DNA from: an uncultured Marinobacter sp.
GTDB taxonomy: Bacteria; Pseudomonadota; Gammaproteobacteria; Pseudomonadales; Oleiphilaceae
DNA: 64,000 bases
Direction: 5' to 3'
NCBI RefSeq assembly: GCF_913055835.1
Contig: NZ_CAJXKQ010000001.1
Location: 1 to 64,000, forward strand
The notes beneath the pieces are model-generated. The model saw nothing but the letters and a program-made list of their open reading frames with translations. It was not told the DNA's origin and made no database searches. Positions within the stretch are counted from its first letter, which is position 1. The number at the start of each line of letters is the position of its first letter. The position numbers were made by a program, and so were the translations under genes. Of this stretch, positions 24,962 through 34,740 are shown one piece after another.

Positions 24962-26980
24962 ATGAGCACGGCATCCATTCTGGATATCCAGGATCTGTCA
25001 GTCGATATTCCGACCGATTCCAGTACGCTGCACGCGGTTCGTGGTATCAGCCTGGAACTCAATCGCGGGGAAACCCTGGGTATTGTGGGTGAGTCCGGCT
25101 CCGGCAAATCCATGACCGCACTTGCGTTGATGAACCTTTTGCCACCCGCCGCAAGACGCCAGGCCTCCTGTATCGACTTCGATGGCAGTGACCTGACTCA
25201 CGCCACCGAGCGGGAGTTGGCCAGCAAGATCCGGGGCCAGCGTATCGGCATGATTTTCCAGGAGCCGATGACCAGTCTGAACCCGGTGTACTCCATCGGA
25301 CGGCAACTGAAGGAAACCATGACTCTGCACCGCAAGGTGTCAGATTCCGAGGCAGAGAAAAGGGCGATCTACCTGCTGGAGAGGGTTGGCCTGCCCGATC
25401 CGGCCAGCCGTCTCAAGCAGTACCCCCATGAACTCTCCGGAGGTCAGCGCCAGAGAGTGATGATCGCCATGGCCCTGATGAACGAGCCGGAACTGCTGAT
25501 TGCCGACGAGCCCACGACGGCTCTGGATGTGACCATCCAGGCCCAGATCCTGCACCTGCTCCGGGATCTTCAGCGGGAGTTCGGCATGTCCATGATTCTG
25601 ATTACCCATGACCTGGGTGTGGTGTCGCGGGCCGCTGACAACATAGCGGTTATGTACGCCGGCGATATCGTCGAAACCGGCAAGACGGCAGAGGTGCTGG
25701 AAAACCCGCGCCATCCCTACACCAAAGAGTTACTGGAGTGTGTGCCAGGGTACCGGGGGAAAAGCCAGCAACGGCTTGGGGCGATTCCGGGTATTGTTCC
25801 TGCCATGACCGGCGAGATCTCGGGCTGCGCCTTTGCTTCCCGCTGCCCGAGGGCAGCAGACGTTTGCACAACAACGAATCCGCCAACGAAGAAGCTCCAT
25901 GAGGGCAGGTACTTTGTGTGCCATGAGCCTGAAACTGAGCAAGGCGAGGGGACGGCGGAGCGGCCAGTTGGCAGCGAAAGAATCGGAAAAAACCACAGTC
26001 GCGGGGCAGAAGCCATTCTGGCGGTGGAACATGTCAGCTGTACCTTTTCGGTACGCAGGGGGCTGTTCGGAAAACGCAAACCGCTGCAGGCACTGGATGA
26101 TGTCAGCCTGACCCTGAACAAGGGGGAGGTCCTGGCTCTGGTGGGCGAGTCAGGCTGCGGCAAAACAACACTGACCCGAACCATCATGGGACTTCAGGCG
26201 CCGTCGACCGGCTCGGTATCACTCAACGGCCAGCGCATTGGAAATCTTCCGCCCATGGAACGGGCCCGCATGATCCAGCCCATTTTCCAGGATCCCTATT
26301 CGTCGCTGAACCCCCGGAAAACCATTGGCGAGATCATCGCAAAGCCACTGGTGGTGCACGGTATTGGATCCTCCCACGAGCAACACAAGAGGGTCCGGGA
26401 CATGATGGAGCTGGTTGGCCTGCCGTCACGGGTGTTCAACAGCTATCCCGACCAGCTCTCCGGGGGCCAGCGGCAGCGTGCGGCCATTGGTCGTGCGCTG
26501 ATCCTGAATCCGGAAGTGGTGATCTGCGATGAGCCTACCTCGGCTTTGGATGTTTCGGTACAGGCGCAGATCCTCAACCTGCTGTTGGACCTGCGGGACG
26601 AGCTGGACCTGACCTATCTGTTCGTTACCCACAACCTTTCCGTGGTTCAGCACATGGCGGATCGGGTGGCGGTGATGTACCTGGGCGAAATTGTCGAATG
26701 CGGCGAACGTGACCAGGTTATGTCCAGCCCGAAGCACCCTTATACCCACGCGCTGATGGATTCAGCGCTGAGCATCTCGCCGGGAGAAAGCGTACCGGAT
26801 CCCGGATTGTCCGGAGATTTCCCGAATCCGATGAATCGTCCAGGCGGATGTCCGTTCCACCCACGTTGCCCCATTGCTGAACAGCAATGCCGCGAAGAGG
26901 CCCCGGGGCCCGAACTCATCGACAACACGCTGGTTCAGTGCTGGAAAGCGAAAACTGCCGGCAGCCAGCTTAAATCCTGA
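24962..26980 (+). CDS. fused ABC transporter ATPase, DppD-DppF type
   Basis: 672 residues carrying two complete nucleotide-binding domains. First half: Walker A GESGSGKS, signature LSGGQRQR, Walker [13 protein letters not shown], and an oligopeptide C-terminal domain ([14 protein letters not shown]). Second half: [29 protein letters not shown] and [14 protein letters not shown]. DppD and DppF are usually separate genes; here they are one polypeptide, as in the YejF/GsiA group. Paired CxxxxRCP motifs suggest possible iron-sulfur sites. ATG 24962 follows GGAGG. Confidence 0.93.
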   Translation: MSTASILDIQDLSVDIPTDSSTLHAVRGISLELNRGETLGIVGESGSGKSMTALALMNLLPPAARRQASCIDFDGSDLTHATERELASKIRGQRIGMIFQEPMTSLNPVYSIGRQLKETMTLHRKVSDSEAEKRAIYLLERVGLPDPASRLKQYPHELSGGQRQRVMIAMALMNEPELLIADEPTTALDVTIQAQILHLLRDLQREFGMSMILITHDLGVVSRAADNIAVMYAGDIVETGKTAEVLENPRHPYTKELLECVPGYRGKSQQRLGAIPGIVPAMTGEISGCAFASRCPRAADVCTTTNPPTKKLHEGRYFVCHEPETEQGEGTAERPVGSERIGKNHSRGAEAILAVEHVSCTFSVRRGLFGKRKPLQALDDVSLTLNKGEVLALVGESGCGKTTLTRTIMGLQAPSTGSVSLNGQRIGNLPPMERARMIQPIFQDPYSSLNPRKTIGEIIAKPLVVHGIGSSHEQHKRVRDMMELVGLPSRVFNSYPDQLSGGQRQRAAIGRALILNPEVVICDEPTSALDVSVQAQILNLLLDLRDELDLTYLFVTHNLSVVQHMADRVAVMYLGEIVECGERDQVMSSPKHPYTHALMDSALSISPGESVPDPGLSGDFPNPMNRPGGCPFHPRCPIAEQQCREEAPGPELIDNTLVQCWKAKTAGSQLKS

Positions 26981-27009
26981 TCCAGACAACAACACAGAGG
27001 ACCTGCGCA

Positions 27010-28083
27010 ATGAAACTCATCGCCATATTTCTAGTAGGACTCATGTCAGTCCTCTCCGGTTGTGCCTCGGTGCAACCCGGTAGTGCGGCATACAGCGAAG
27101 AATCTGAATCTGACCTCTTTCAGCCGGAAACCTTTGAGAGCTACGGTTCTTTCGTGGTTTCCGCTGGCACCGACGCCAAGCCGGTGGATATGCGGCTCTG
27201 GTATTCGCGACCTGATCAGATCAAACCCGACACACGGGTCATCATGGTGATGCACGGTGGTCGTCGGGACGCGGACAAATACCGTGATTACTGGGGTGCT
27301 TACGCAAAACAATACGGCGTTCTCATCGTTGCGCCGGAAATCTCAGACCAGGACTTTCCCACGGGCTGGGGGTATCAGACCGGCAACTGGGTAACGCCGG
27401 ATTCTGACTCTACCGACGAAACCAAGGGTCAGCGGGTGCCCGTGGAGCAGACCTCGTTTGCCGCCTTCGAACGTGCCTTCGATGAGCTGAAAAAACACTT
27501 CAACCTGGATGCCGAAACCTACGATATCTGGGGCCATGGCAGTGGAGCCCAGTTCGTTACCCGCATGATCATGCTGTACCCGCAGGCCCGCATAGGCACG
27601 GGCATCGCCGCTAATTCAGGCACCTACACCTTCCCGGACTGGACCTTGCCCCTGCGTTACGGGCTGAAGAACACGGGCGTTGAACCAGAGGACCTCAAAG
27701 CCTCCTACAAGCACCATTTGGTGATCATGCTGGGCACCGACGATGACGATACCTCTCACCGTCTGCTGAGCCAGCTTGAAATTGCCAAGGCCCAGGGCGC
27801 GCACCGCCTGGAAAAGGGCAAGAACTTTTACCGGGTGAACAGGGAGCAGGCCGAAAAGCTGAACACGGAATACAACTGGGAGCTGGAAACCGTCTACGGC
27901 ATTGGTCACAGCGGCAGAAAAATGTCGGAAGCGGGGGCCGAATACTTACTGGAAGGGAAGACCGAGGAGCCGCTGTTCACTGACGATCTGCAGGTGAACG
28001 AATCCTACCGCTCGGACGATGATTCCGGCGATGAAAACGAACTGCTGAAAGGGTCAGACGACGGTGAAGAATCTCCGTTTTGA
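27010..28083 (+). CDS. alpha/beta-hydrolase-like lipoprotein
   Basis: 357 residues with a lipoprotein signal (LSGC, Cys near residue 18), so probably periplasmic and lipid-anchored. The body resembles polyhydroxybutyrate-depolymerase/esterase-type alpha/beta hydrolases: an oxyanion-type MVMHGGRRDADKY segment, nucleophile elbow GHGSG, and a late His in GIGHSG. The C-terminus is very acidic. It starts 29 nt after the ATPase gene (AGAGGA ribosome site), so it belongs to the ABC operon and could cleave the substrate before import. The exact chemistry is unknown. Confidence 0.75.
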   Translation: MKLIAIFLVGLMSVLSGCASVQPGSAAYSEESESDLFQPETFESYGSFVVSAGTDAKPVDMRLWYSRPDQIKPDTRVIMVMHGGRRDADKYRDYWGAYAKQYGVLIVAPEISDQDFPTGWGYQTGNWVTPDSDSTDETKGQRVPVEQTSFAAFERAFDELKKHFNLDAETYDIWGHGSGAQFVTRMIMLYPQARIGTGIAANSGTYTFPDWTLPLRYGLKNTGVEPEDLKASYKHHLVIMLGTDDDDTSHRLLSQLEIAKAQGAHRLEKGKNFYRVNREQAEKLNTEYNWELETVYGIGHSGRKMSEAGAEYLLEGKTEEPLFTDDLQVNESYRSDDDSGDENELLKGSDDGEESPF

Positions 28084-28113
28084 AGACACCCCACTATGAG
28101 CGAAGGGACCACT

Positions 28114-28908
28114 ATGGAACAGCAAATGCCCCGATCGATTGTACGCCTTGCGCATGGTCGGCTTAGCTACCTGGAAAACGGCAGCGGTACGCCGGTGCTC
28201 TTCCTTCACGGCCTCAATGGCAACGGATCGAGCTGGGTTGATCAGTTGTCGGCCCTGGCAACGTCAATGAAGATGTGGGCGTGGGATGCGCCCGGGTATG
28301 GCCAATCCGACGTGGCTGGTGACTCCGTAACGGATCTTGCTAAAGTCGCTATCGAGTTTCTTGAGACCTGCACCGACGGCCCGGTCAATCTGGTCGGGCA
28401 TTCCATGGGAGGGTTGGTGGCGATGAAAATAGCCATCATGGAACCGGAGATCGTGAAGCGACTGGTTCTCTCCTGCACCCACCCGGGCCACGGTTTGACG
28501 GACGGTGCCAATGAACGTTATCAGCGCCGGTTGCGTGAACTGGAAGAGTTGCCCAGGGAGGAATACGGCAGGCGACGCGCCAAGGGTATGTTGCCGGATG
28601 AAACCAGCGAGGAACTGTTCGAGCGGGTTGCAGCCATTGCTGCCGAATCCAGGCCGGATGGTGTTGTGAATGCGGCCTGGGCCATCCAGACCGCCAACCT
28701 GATTCCTGAGCTGGCAAAAATAAAGGCAAAAACTCTGGTGATCACCTGCGACAAGGATTCGGTGGCGCCCCTGACAAAGGCTGAGCCCTTGCTGGCCCAT
28801 ATTCCGGATGTCCAACACGTGGAACTGAGCGGCTTGGGCCACGCGCCTTACCTGGAAGACGCAAGGCGCTTTAACGAGGTTGTTTCGGATTTCCTTTTGA
28901 ATAGGTGA
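28114..28908 (+). CDS. cytoplasmic alpha/beta hydrolase
   Basis: 264 residues of the classical alpha/beta hydrolase fold: oxyanion-hole LFLHGLNGNGSSW, nucleophile elbow GHSMGG, acid near ITCDKDSVAP, and catalytic His in GLGHAPYLED. No signal peptide, so cytoplasmic. ATG 28114 has AAGGGA upstream; the in-frame ATG at 28096 has none. Last gene of the ABC operon; with the lipoprotein hydrolase it suggests uptake and hydrolysis of an ester, lactone or amide. Confidence 0.85.
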   Translation: MEQQMPRSIVRLAHGRLSYLENGSGTPVLFLHGLNGNGSSWVDQLSALATSMKMWAWDAPGYGQSDVAGDSVTDLAKVAIEFLETCTDGPVNLVGHSMGGLVAMKIAIMEPEIVKRLVLSCTHPGHGLTDGANERYQRRLRELEELPREEYGRRRAKGMLPDETSEELFERVAAIAAESRPDGVVNAAWAIQTANLIPELAKIKAKTLVITCDKDSVAPLTKAEPLLAHIPDVQHVELSGLGHAPYLEDARRFNEVVSDFLLNR

Positions 28909-28919
28909 CAGCCTGACCT

Positions 28920-29594
28920 TCAGGCGAAGTCGTAATCGCCGCCTTTCTCCAATGCCTTCTGATAAGCCGGTCTGGCGTGAACCCGTTTCACCCAGCCGGT
29001 GATATGGGGGCGGTTCCTGCCGACGATACCCCTGGCTACCGAGGCCTCGAGCGGAAAGCTCATCTGGATATCTGCCGCGCTCAGTTTGTCACCCAGGAAC
29101 CAGGTATTCTTCGCCAGGTGGTCTTCCACAAAATCCAGATGGGTTTTGATCATCGGGCCAATGAAGATTTCATTGGTTTTGTCAGAAATGCCTTTGGCGA
29201 CCGGTTTAATAAAGAACGGCATCGGGCTCGTTTTGACTTTCTCAAACACCAGACGCATGACCAGCGGCGGCATCAGGGAGCCTTCTGCATAGTGCAGCCA
29301 GTAGGTGTAGTCGAGCCAGGCCTGGCCGCCGCTTTCGGGCAACATGGTGTCTTTGCCGTAGGTGTGGGCCAGGTACTCGATAATGGCGCCGGATTCGGCC
29401 ACCACCAGATCGCCGTCGGTAATCACCGGAGATTTGCCCAGAGGATGCACCTTTTTGAGGCTTTCCGGTGCCAGCATGGTTTTGGGATCACGCTGGTAGT
29501 GCTTGATCTCGTAGGGCACACCCAGCTCTTCCAGCATCCAGAGGACGCGTTGTGAGCGGGAATTGTTCAGGTGGTGAACTGTAATCATGCGCAA
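28920..29594 (-). CDS. glutathione S-transferase
   Basis: 224 residues: thioredoxin-like N-domain (MITVHHLNNSRSQRVLWMLEEL, with the active-site Ser/Asn region near residues 9-12 and the cis-Pro/ES motif SPVITDGDLVVAESGAI) and an all-helical C-domain. Cytosolic detoxification enzyme, substrate unknown. Start 29594 follows GGAG. Convergent with the ABC operon, 11-nt gap containing a small hairpin (GCCTGA-CCT-TCAGGC, 28911-28925). Confidence 0.88.
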   Translation of the reverse strand: MRMITVHHLNNSRSQRVLWMLEELGVPYEIKHYQRDPKTMLAPESLKKVHPLGKSPVITDGDLVVAESGAIIEYLAHTYGKDTMLPESGGQAWLDYTYWLHYAEGSLMPPLVMRLVFEKVKTSPMPFFIKPVAKGISDKTNEIFIGPMIKTHLDFVEDHLAKNTWFLGDKLSAADIQMSFPLEASVARGIVGRNRPHITGWVKRVHARPAYQKALEKGGDYDFA

Positions 29595-29689
29595 GCTCCG
29601 TTCGCTTTGAAAAATGATCGGGTGTGAAGAGTAGGCTTCAAAGAGCGTTTTGGTTCACCGCTGAGGGCGATTGAGAGCCCATTGAGAGG

Positions 29690-30583
29690 CTAATGCCGAT
29701 TGCGCACCGCAAAGCCGTGGCGTTTCAGCTCTTTGAGAATCTCCGGCACCTTGAAGGGCATTAATGTCCGGGTTGTTTTCAGAAGGCTGATGGCAACGTG
29801 CATCCGCTTGTACCAGAGCACCTGACGGATCTTTTTCTTCATGGGGTGATAGCCTTCCAGGTACAGCTCATCAATACGGTCTGCGTTGTTGGTGAGACTG
29901 TAGCTGCTCAGGTCCAGTGCTACGGCTATATCGGCGTTTTTCAGCTGTTTGCGGGTGTTGAAGTCGATACCAATATTGATGGCATTGGTGATGACATCGA
30001 AGGTGTTGTCAGGCTTCGGGTAGCGGCTGACATGGCTCAGGTCGACGGCGACCGTGATACCGGCGCCCATTTTTGCCAGTGGCGAAATCGGTACGTTCTC
30101 AACCAGCCCGCCGTCCACCAGAGTCCGCCCGTCAATTTCGACCGGTACAAACAGGCCGGGTACCGCCATAGACGCGCAGACAACGTCCGCCAGATTGCCT
30201 TCCCGGAAAATCAGCTGCTCGCCGGTCTCGATATCCGTGGCGCAGATGGCCAGCGGAATGTCGGCGTCTTCGATCCGGACATCCCCCAGGTCACGGTGGA
30301 TCATCTCGCGAACGGTATTGGTGCTGAAAAGCCCGCCACGCTCGAAGGTAAAATTGATGATTTTCGACAGGTTCAGCGTAGAGCAAATGCTGAGGATGGA
30401 CTCAGCCGGGCGGCCGAAGGCGTGGTAGCTTGCGATGAGGGCGCCTGCGCTGGTGCCCGATATGCAATGTATCTTGATCTGCTCTTCCTCAAACGCCTTC
30501 AGCACACCAATGTGTGCAATGCCCTTGGCAGCGCCACCCCCCAGAGCCAGGCCGATACGGGTGTTAAAAGGATTAAGTTTCAT
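29690..30583 (-). CDS. patatin-like phospholipase (RssA type)
   Basis: 297 residues. Patatin/RssA signatures are complete: oxyanion GGGAAKGIAHIGVLKA (residues 15-30), nucleophile Ser45 in GTSAG, and Asp157 in the DGG motif (LVDGGLVENVPISPL). Ser-Asp dyad lipase/acyl hydrolase, cytoplasmic or membrane-associated. Monocistronic, with GAAGGT upstream of ATG 30583. Confidence 0.88.
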   Translation of the reverse strand: MKLNPFNTRIGLALGGGAAKGIAHIGVLKAFEEEQIKIHCISGTSAGALIASYHAFGRPAESILSICSTLNLSKIINFTFERGGLFSTNTVREMIHRDLGDVRIEDADIPLAICATDIETGEQLIFREGNLADVVCASMAVPGLFVPVEIDGRTLVDGGLVENVPISPLAKMGAGITVAVDLSHVSRYPKPDNTFDVITNAINIGIDFNTRKQLKNADIAVALDLSSYSLTNNADRIDELYLEGYHPMKKKIRQVLWYKRMHVAISLLKTTRTLMPFKVPEILKELKRHGFAVRNRH

Positions 30584-30822
30584 GGGCGCGAACCTTCGAG
30601 CGTTGCCGGGGCATAGAGTCGGTCAAGTTTAACAGAGTTGGAGAGTCGCTCCTTCGAATAAGGACTCAAAAATGGCAAAGCTTCTTTCCATATCCTGCAA
30701 TTTCCGCTTTTTGGCGGTGTGTTGGAAATTTCGATTCTTAGAGTTCAAACTATTGATGTGGCACTTAGAGAGGTAAATTTTCCAACCGACTGCCGGCGTC
30801 TGCAGTCAAAGGAGCCCTCACT

Positions 30823-32415
30823 ATGGGTGACGTTGTGAAAGATGATTATCAGACCGACTACGTGGCCGGTCAGGATAATATCGAGAAATTCGGATTTGAT
30901 ATCCACAATATCGTGTTTCCCTTAACCGCAGTACTGATCGTTGCGTTTGTCGTTGGAACACTGATATTTCCTGCTGGTGCAAAGGAACTGCTTGATGGCG
31001 CCAAGAACGGTGCAATCGCTATCTTCGACTGGGGCTTTCTGCTCAGCGCAAACCTGTTTGTTATCTGCTGCCTGGCGCTGATTTTCATGCCTGTGGGCAA
31101 AATTCGGATTGGCGGTATCGATGCCAAACCTGAATTCTCGTTGCTGTCATGGTTTGCCATGCTGTTCGCTGCCGGCATGGGGATAGGTTTGATGTTCTGG
31201 TCGGTGGCCGAACCGGTAGCCTATTACACTGACTGGTATGGAACGCCTCTGGGGGTTGAACCAAACACCGAAGAAGGCGCTCGGCTAGCGATGGGCGCGA
31301 CCATGTACCACTGGGGTCTGCACCCCTGGGCGATTTATGCCATTGTCGGGCTCTCATTGTCCTTCTTTGCTTTCAACAAAGGCCTACCATTAACCATTCG
31401 CTCTGCTTTCTTTCCAATTCTTGGCGACAAGGTGTGGGGCACGCCAGGAAACATCATCGATATAGTGGCCGTGCTGGCGACGATTTTTGGTCTTGCCACC
31501 TCTCTGGGCTTTGGTGCCCAGCAGGCCGCATCGGGGCTTGCCTACCTGTTTGATATCGAGGGAGGTCTTAACGTTCAGGTGGGCGTGATTGCGGGCGTCA
31601 CCGCGGTTGCGACACTCTCTGTCATTCGTGGCATTCATGGCGGCGTTCGGATTCTGAGTAACGCCAACATGATAATGGCCGGGCTGCTGCTCCTGTTCGT
31701 GATGTTCGCAGGGCCCACGCTCGCCATCTTTCAGTGGCTTTGGGATACATCGGTCTCCTACGCCTCTAATATGTTTGCGCTCAGTAATCCATTCGGTCGC
31801 GAAGAGGATTCAACCTGGTTCCACGGCTGGACGGTTTTCTATTGGGCCTGGTGGATTTCCTGGTCACCGTTCGTCGGAATGTTTATCGCCAGGGTTTCCC
31901 ATGGCCGGACGGTGCGCGAATTCGTGATGGCGGTGCTGATCATTCCAACCATAATCACTGTGTTCTGGATGAGCACGTTCGGAGGCAGCGCGCTTCATCA
32001 GGTGCAGAACGATATTGGTGTGCTGGCGTCTGACGGGATAACTGAGGTGTCGCTGGCCATGTTCCAGGCACTGGATAATATTCCCCTGACGGCAATTACC
32101 TCGTTTATCGGCATTGCCCTGGTGTTGACCTTCTTCGTAACATCCTCGGATTCCGGTTCGCTTGTCATCGATAGTATTACTTCCGGTGGCAAGACGGACG
32201 CACCGACAGCTCAGCGGATTTTCTGGGCAGTTACCGAGGGGGCAATTGCTGCCGTGCTTCTGTTTGTAGGTGGTGAACAGGCGCTGAATGCCCTGCAGGC
32301 CGGCGCTGTGAGTGTCGGGCTGCCATTCACGATAGTGCTACTGGTGATGACCTACAGCCTGTTCAAAGGCCTTCATCACGAACGCCGCTTGCTGATCGCG
32401 GAAGGCAAGATGTAG
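30823..32415 (+). CDS. BCCT-family osmolyte transporter
   Basis: 530 residues with 12 transmembrane helices and the BCCT signatures: GMGIGLMFWSVAEPVAYY (unwound sodium/substrate helix), the aromatic box region WTVFYWAWWISWSPFVGMFIAR (part: YWAWWISWSPFVG) and FVTSSDSGS. Imports betaine-like compounds (glycine betaine, carnitine, choline, DMSP) driven by sodium or protons. ATG 30823 follows AAAGGAG, and the gene ends at a strong terminator. It could supply substrate for the demethylation cluster at 40.9-50.3 kb, but is not linked to it. Confidence 0.92.
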   Translation: MGDVVKDDYQTDYVAGQDNIEKFGFDIHNIVFPLTAVLIVAFVVGTLIFPAGAKELLDGAKNGAIAIFDWGFLLSANLFVICCLALIFMPVGKIRIGGIDAKPEFSLLSWFAMLFAAGMGIGLMFWSVAEPVAYYTDWYGTPLGVEPNTEEGARLAMGATMYHWGLHPWAIYAIVGLSLSFFAFNKGLPLTIRSAFFPILGDKVWGTPGNIIDIVAVLATIFGLATSLGFGAQQAASGLAYLFDIEGGLNVQVGVIAGVTAVATLSVIRGIHGGVRILSNANMIMAGLLLLFVMFAGPTLAIFQWLWDTSVSYASNMFALSNPFGREEDSTWFHGWTVFYWAWWISWSPFVGMFIARVSHGRTVREFVMAVLIIPTIITVFWMSTFGGSALHQVQNDIGVLASDGITEVSLAMFQALDNIPLTAITSFIGIALVLTFFVTSSDSGSLVIDSITSGGKTDAPTAQRIFWAVTEGAIAAVLLFVGGEQALNALQAGAVSVGLPFTIVLLVMTYSLFKGLHHERRLLIAEGKM

Positions 32416-32451
32416 AGGCACGCTGATCGCAGCCATATTCCGTGCGACTTT

Positions 32452-32483
32452 AAAGGCCCCTCATCGAGGGGCCTTTGTATTTT
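32452..32483 (+). terminator. rho-independent terminator after the BCCT gene
   Basis: AAAGGCCCCTC (32452-32462), loop ATC, GAGGGGCCTTT (32466-32476): a perfect 11-bp stem followed by GTATTTT. Because the stem has A and T flanks it may work in both directions. Confidence 0.88.
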
Positions 32484-32537
32484 CAGGAGTCTGCCCCCAT
32501 GTAGGTGTGGTACAGGCCAAATAACAGGAGATCAGCA

Positions 32538-32993
32538 ATGACGGCACCAACCCTTAAGGAACAACTGAACAGCGCGGTAAAAGAAGCAATGCGTAACAAG
32601 GACAAAACCCGTCTGGTTACCTTGCGTATGGCCCAGTCTGCGGTGAAGCAGATCGAGATTGATGAACGCCGCGAGCTCAACGACGAGGATGTTCTGAAGG
32701 TGCTGGACAAGATGCTTAAACAGCGCCGCGACGCCGCGAGTCAGTATGATGATGCCGGCCGAGAGGAACTGGGTGACAAAGAGCGCGCCGAAATGGTGAT
32801 CATCGAGGAGTTCATGCCCGCGGCCCTGAACGAGGATGACCTGGATGGATTGATCCGGATGGCGATCAGTGCAACCGACGCCCAGGGAATGCAGGACATG
32901 GGGAAAGTGATGAACGAGCTAAAACCCCAGGTACTTGGCCGGGTTGAGATGGGCCATCTGAGCAAGAAGGTGAGAGCCGCTCTGGCGGGGTGA
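32538..32993 (+). CDS. yqeY: GatB/YqeY domain protein
   Basis: 151 residues, entirely helical, typical YqeY length. Signatures: LKEQLNSAVKEAMRNKDK at the start and GKVMNELKPQVLGRVEMG at the end. Related to the tRNA-binding tail of GatB; often implicated in amidotransferase-linked tRNA metabolism. ATG 32538 follows AGGAGA. Confidence 0.9.
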   Translation: MTAPTLKEQLNSAVKEAMRNKDKTRLVTLRMAQSAVKQIEIDERRELNDEDVLKVLDKMLKQRRDAASQYDDAGREELGDKERAEMVIIEEFMPAALNEDDLDGLIRMAISATDAQGMQDMGKVMNELKPQVLGRVEMGHLSKKVRAALAG

Positions 32994-33034
32994 GCTTGCG
33001 CTTTTATATTTGCTCTCGGAAGCGAATGACTTTC

Positions 33035-33904
33035 TTACCAATCAAGCCTGAGGCTGGCCAGTAGTGCCTCACCCAGGCTCAGATTCACGGTGCCCGTGTT
33101 CAGGTCCTTGTATTGGACGCGGGTATCGATGCTGGCGCCGATGCCAATAGTCACTCCCGGCCACGCCCCGCCTCCGTCGTAGGCCCGGTATTCAAGTTCC
33201 GTTCTCCACTCCCGCAGATACAATGCACTCTCAACGTCTCTGTCCTTGTCCAACGTGGCCCAACGATCCCCGTTTCGTTCCAACCGAAATGCCCAGCGCT
33301 GGCCAGGGCTCTGCCATTGCAGTAAAACCGGCAGGTCGAGCAGCCAATGCCCGTTTTCATTGCGTTGATGCCAGCGGACTCGGGGAAGCCAGCGGAAGGA
33401 TCCGAATCGATGGTCGCCGCCTATCCCGAAGCTCAAGGGGCTTGTTTCGTCCATCGCCCGGAACATTGCAATGCGGCCATTCAGCACGTCACTGTGAAAG
33501 TCTTGGTACTTGAACATGTTGGAAGTGCCGGCAACGCCGGCCTGCGCTTCCAGGCGGTAAAGCCCGAGCTGCCATTCACCACCGAAGGTTAACCGATGCA
33601 GGTGCCCGTTGTGGGCCGGGTCGCCGGCGCGGATGCGCAGTGGCTGATAATCGTAATCGATGCCGAAGGTGCTGACAGAGCCCTGTTTCTGCCAGCCAAG
33701 CCCTCGCTGCGAGCGGGTCACCTCGCTGGCAGAGGGCAGATTCCCAGGCCAGTCGTACGGCTGCCATTGGCGATAGAGCAGGTAAAAACTGTTTGAGGCC
33801 TGCGCCGCGCATGGCAGAGCGAGGGTGGCAATAAGAAGCGGGCCCAGAAGGAAAAACCGGAATCTGGCCAGGTTCCTGATTCGGTGCCAACGCCCTGTAT
33901 TCAC
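33035..33904 (-). CDS. exported protein, probable outer-membrane beta-barrel, unknown
   Basis: 289 residues from a GTG with GAGGCGA upstream. A long basic N-region and hydrophobic segment (about 12-36, ending AQA) form a signal peptide. The mature part alternates polar and aromatic residues (for example WRTELEYRAYDGG, FGIDYDY) and ends SLRLDW, an aromatic C-terminus as in outer-membrane barrels. I recognise no family. Confidence 0.6.
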   Translation of the reverse strand: MNTGRWHRIRNLARFRFFLLGPLLIATLALPCAAQASNSFYLLYRQWQPYDWPGNLPSASEVTRSQRGLGWQKQGSVSTFGIDYDYQPLRIRAGDPAHNGHLHRLTFGGEWQLGLYRLEAQAGVAGTSNMFKYQDFHSDVLNGRIAMFRAMDETSPLSFGIGGDHRFGSFRWLPRVRWHQRNENGHWLLDLPVLLQWQSPGQRWAFRLERNGDRWATLDKDRDVESALYLREWRTELEYRAYDGGGAWPGVTIGIGASIDTRVQYKDLNTGTVNLSLGEALLASLRLDW

Positions 33905-33998
33905 GATGCGTCGCCTCTTGCCAAGCCTGTGAATTGTGCGATCTATGCCCTACTATTTTAGCGTCAGATTTTTCTGTCGCAGGGATTTTCTGGAGCCT

Positions 33999-34694
33999 AT
34001 GTCCGACAAAGAGCTACGCACCCGATCCGACAAAAAGGCGATTGATCAGTTTATCAACGAGGTCCGGACGCTCCCCAAGCAGGGCGGCGGGCAGGGGCGG
34101 CTGATTTTCGCGCTGGATGCCACCGCAAGCCGGGAGGCAACCTGGGATCAGGCCTGTCATCTGCAGAGCGAGCTATTCATGGCAACCCGCGATCTGGGCG
34201 GGTTGGCTATTCAGCTCTGTTACTATCGTGGGTACGGTGAGTTCAAGGCCACGAGGTTCGTGAACGAGACCGGGCAATTGCTGGACCTGATGAACGGCGT
34301 CTCCTGCCTCGGTGGGCGCACCCAGATCAGCCGGATATTGGCCCATGCGGTGAAAGAAACCCGCGCCAAGCCCGTCAAGGCGGTGGTGTTTATCGGTGAC
34401 TGTTGCGAGGAACCGGTGGACGAGCTCTGTCACACCGCGGGGGAATTGGGAATGCTTCGCACACCGGTGTTCATGTTTCATGAGGGGCATGATGCCCATG
34501 CCCGGGCGGTGTTCCAGCAGGTGAGTAAACTCTCTGGAGGCGCATACGCGCCCTTTGATCGTAACAGTCCCCAAGTTTTGAAGGATCTTATGGCGGCGGT
34601 TGCGGTCTATGCTTCCGGGGGAGCCAAGGCTCTGCAGGACTTTTCAAGCCGCAGCTCTTCGGAAGTGAAGCGCCTGACGAAGCAGATCCGATAG
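33999..34694 (+). CDS. VWA-domain protein
   Basis: 231 residues. One von Willebrand A domain with an early MIDAS-like motif DATAS (40-44) and later GGRTQISRILAHA and VVFIGDCCEEP segments. No signal peptide. VWA/DnaJ gene pairs like this one and the next are common in proteobacteria and suggest a protein-complex or chaperone role. ATG 33999 follows CTGGAG. No AAA+ ATPase is adjacent. Confidence 0.75.
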   Translation: MSDKELRTRSDKKAIDQFINEVRTLPKQGGGQGRLIFALDATASREATWDQACHLQSELFMATRDLGGLAIQLCYYRGYGEFKATRFVNETGQLLDLMNGVSCLGGRTQISRILAHAVKETRAKPVKAVVFIGDCCEEPVDELCHTAGELGMLRTPVFMFHEGHDAHARAVFQQVSKLSGGAYAPFDRNSPQVLKDLMAAVAVYASGGAKALQDFSSRSSSEVKRLTKQIR

Positions 34695-34740
34695 TGCTTC
34701 GGGAAATCCATTCAAGGGCCGGTGCGCCCGGGGTATCTGA

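Noticed and set aside
28911..28925. Small hairpin GCCTGA-CCT-TCAGGC between the ABC operon and GST
   Set aside because: Six-bp stem, no U-run, and partly within the GST coding end; too weak to call a terminator.
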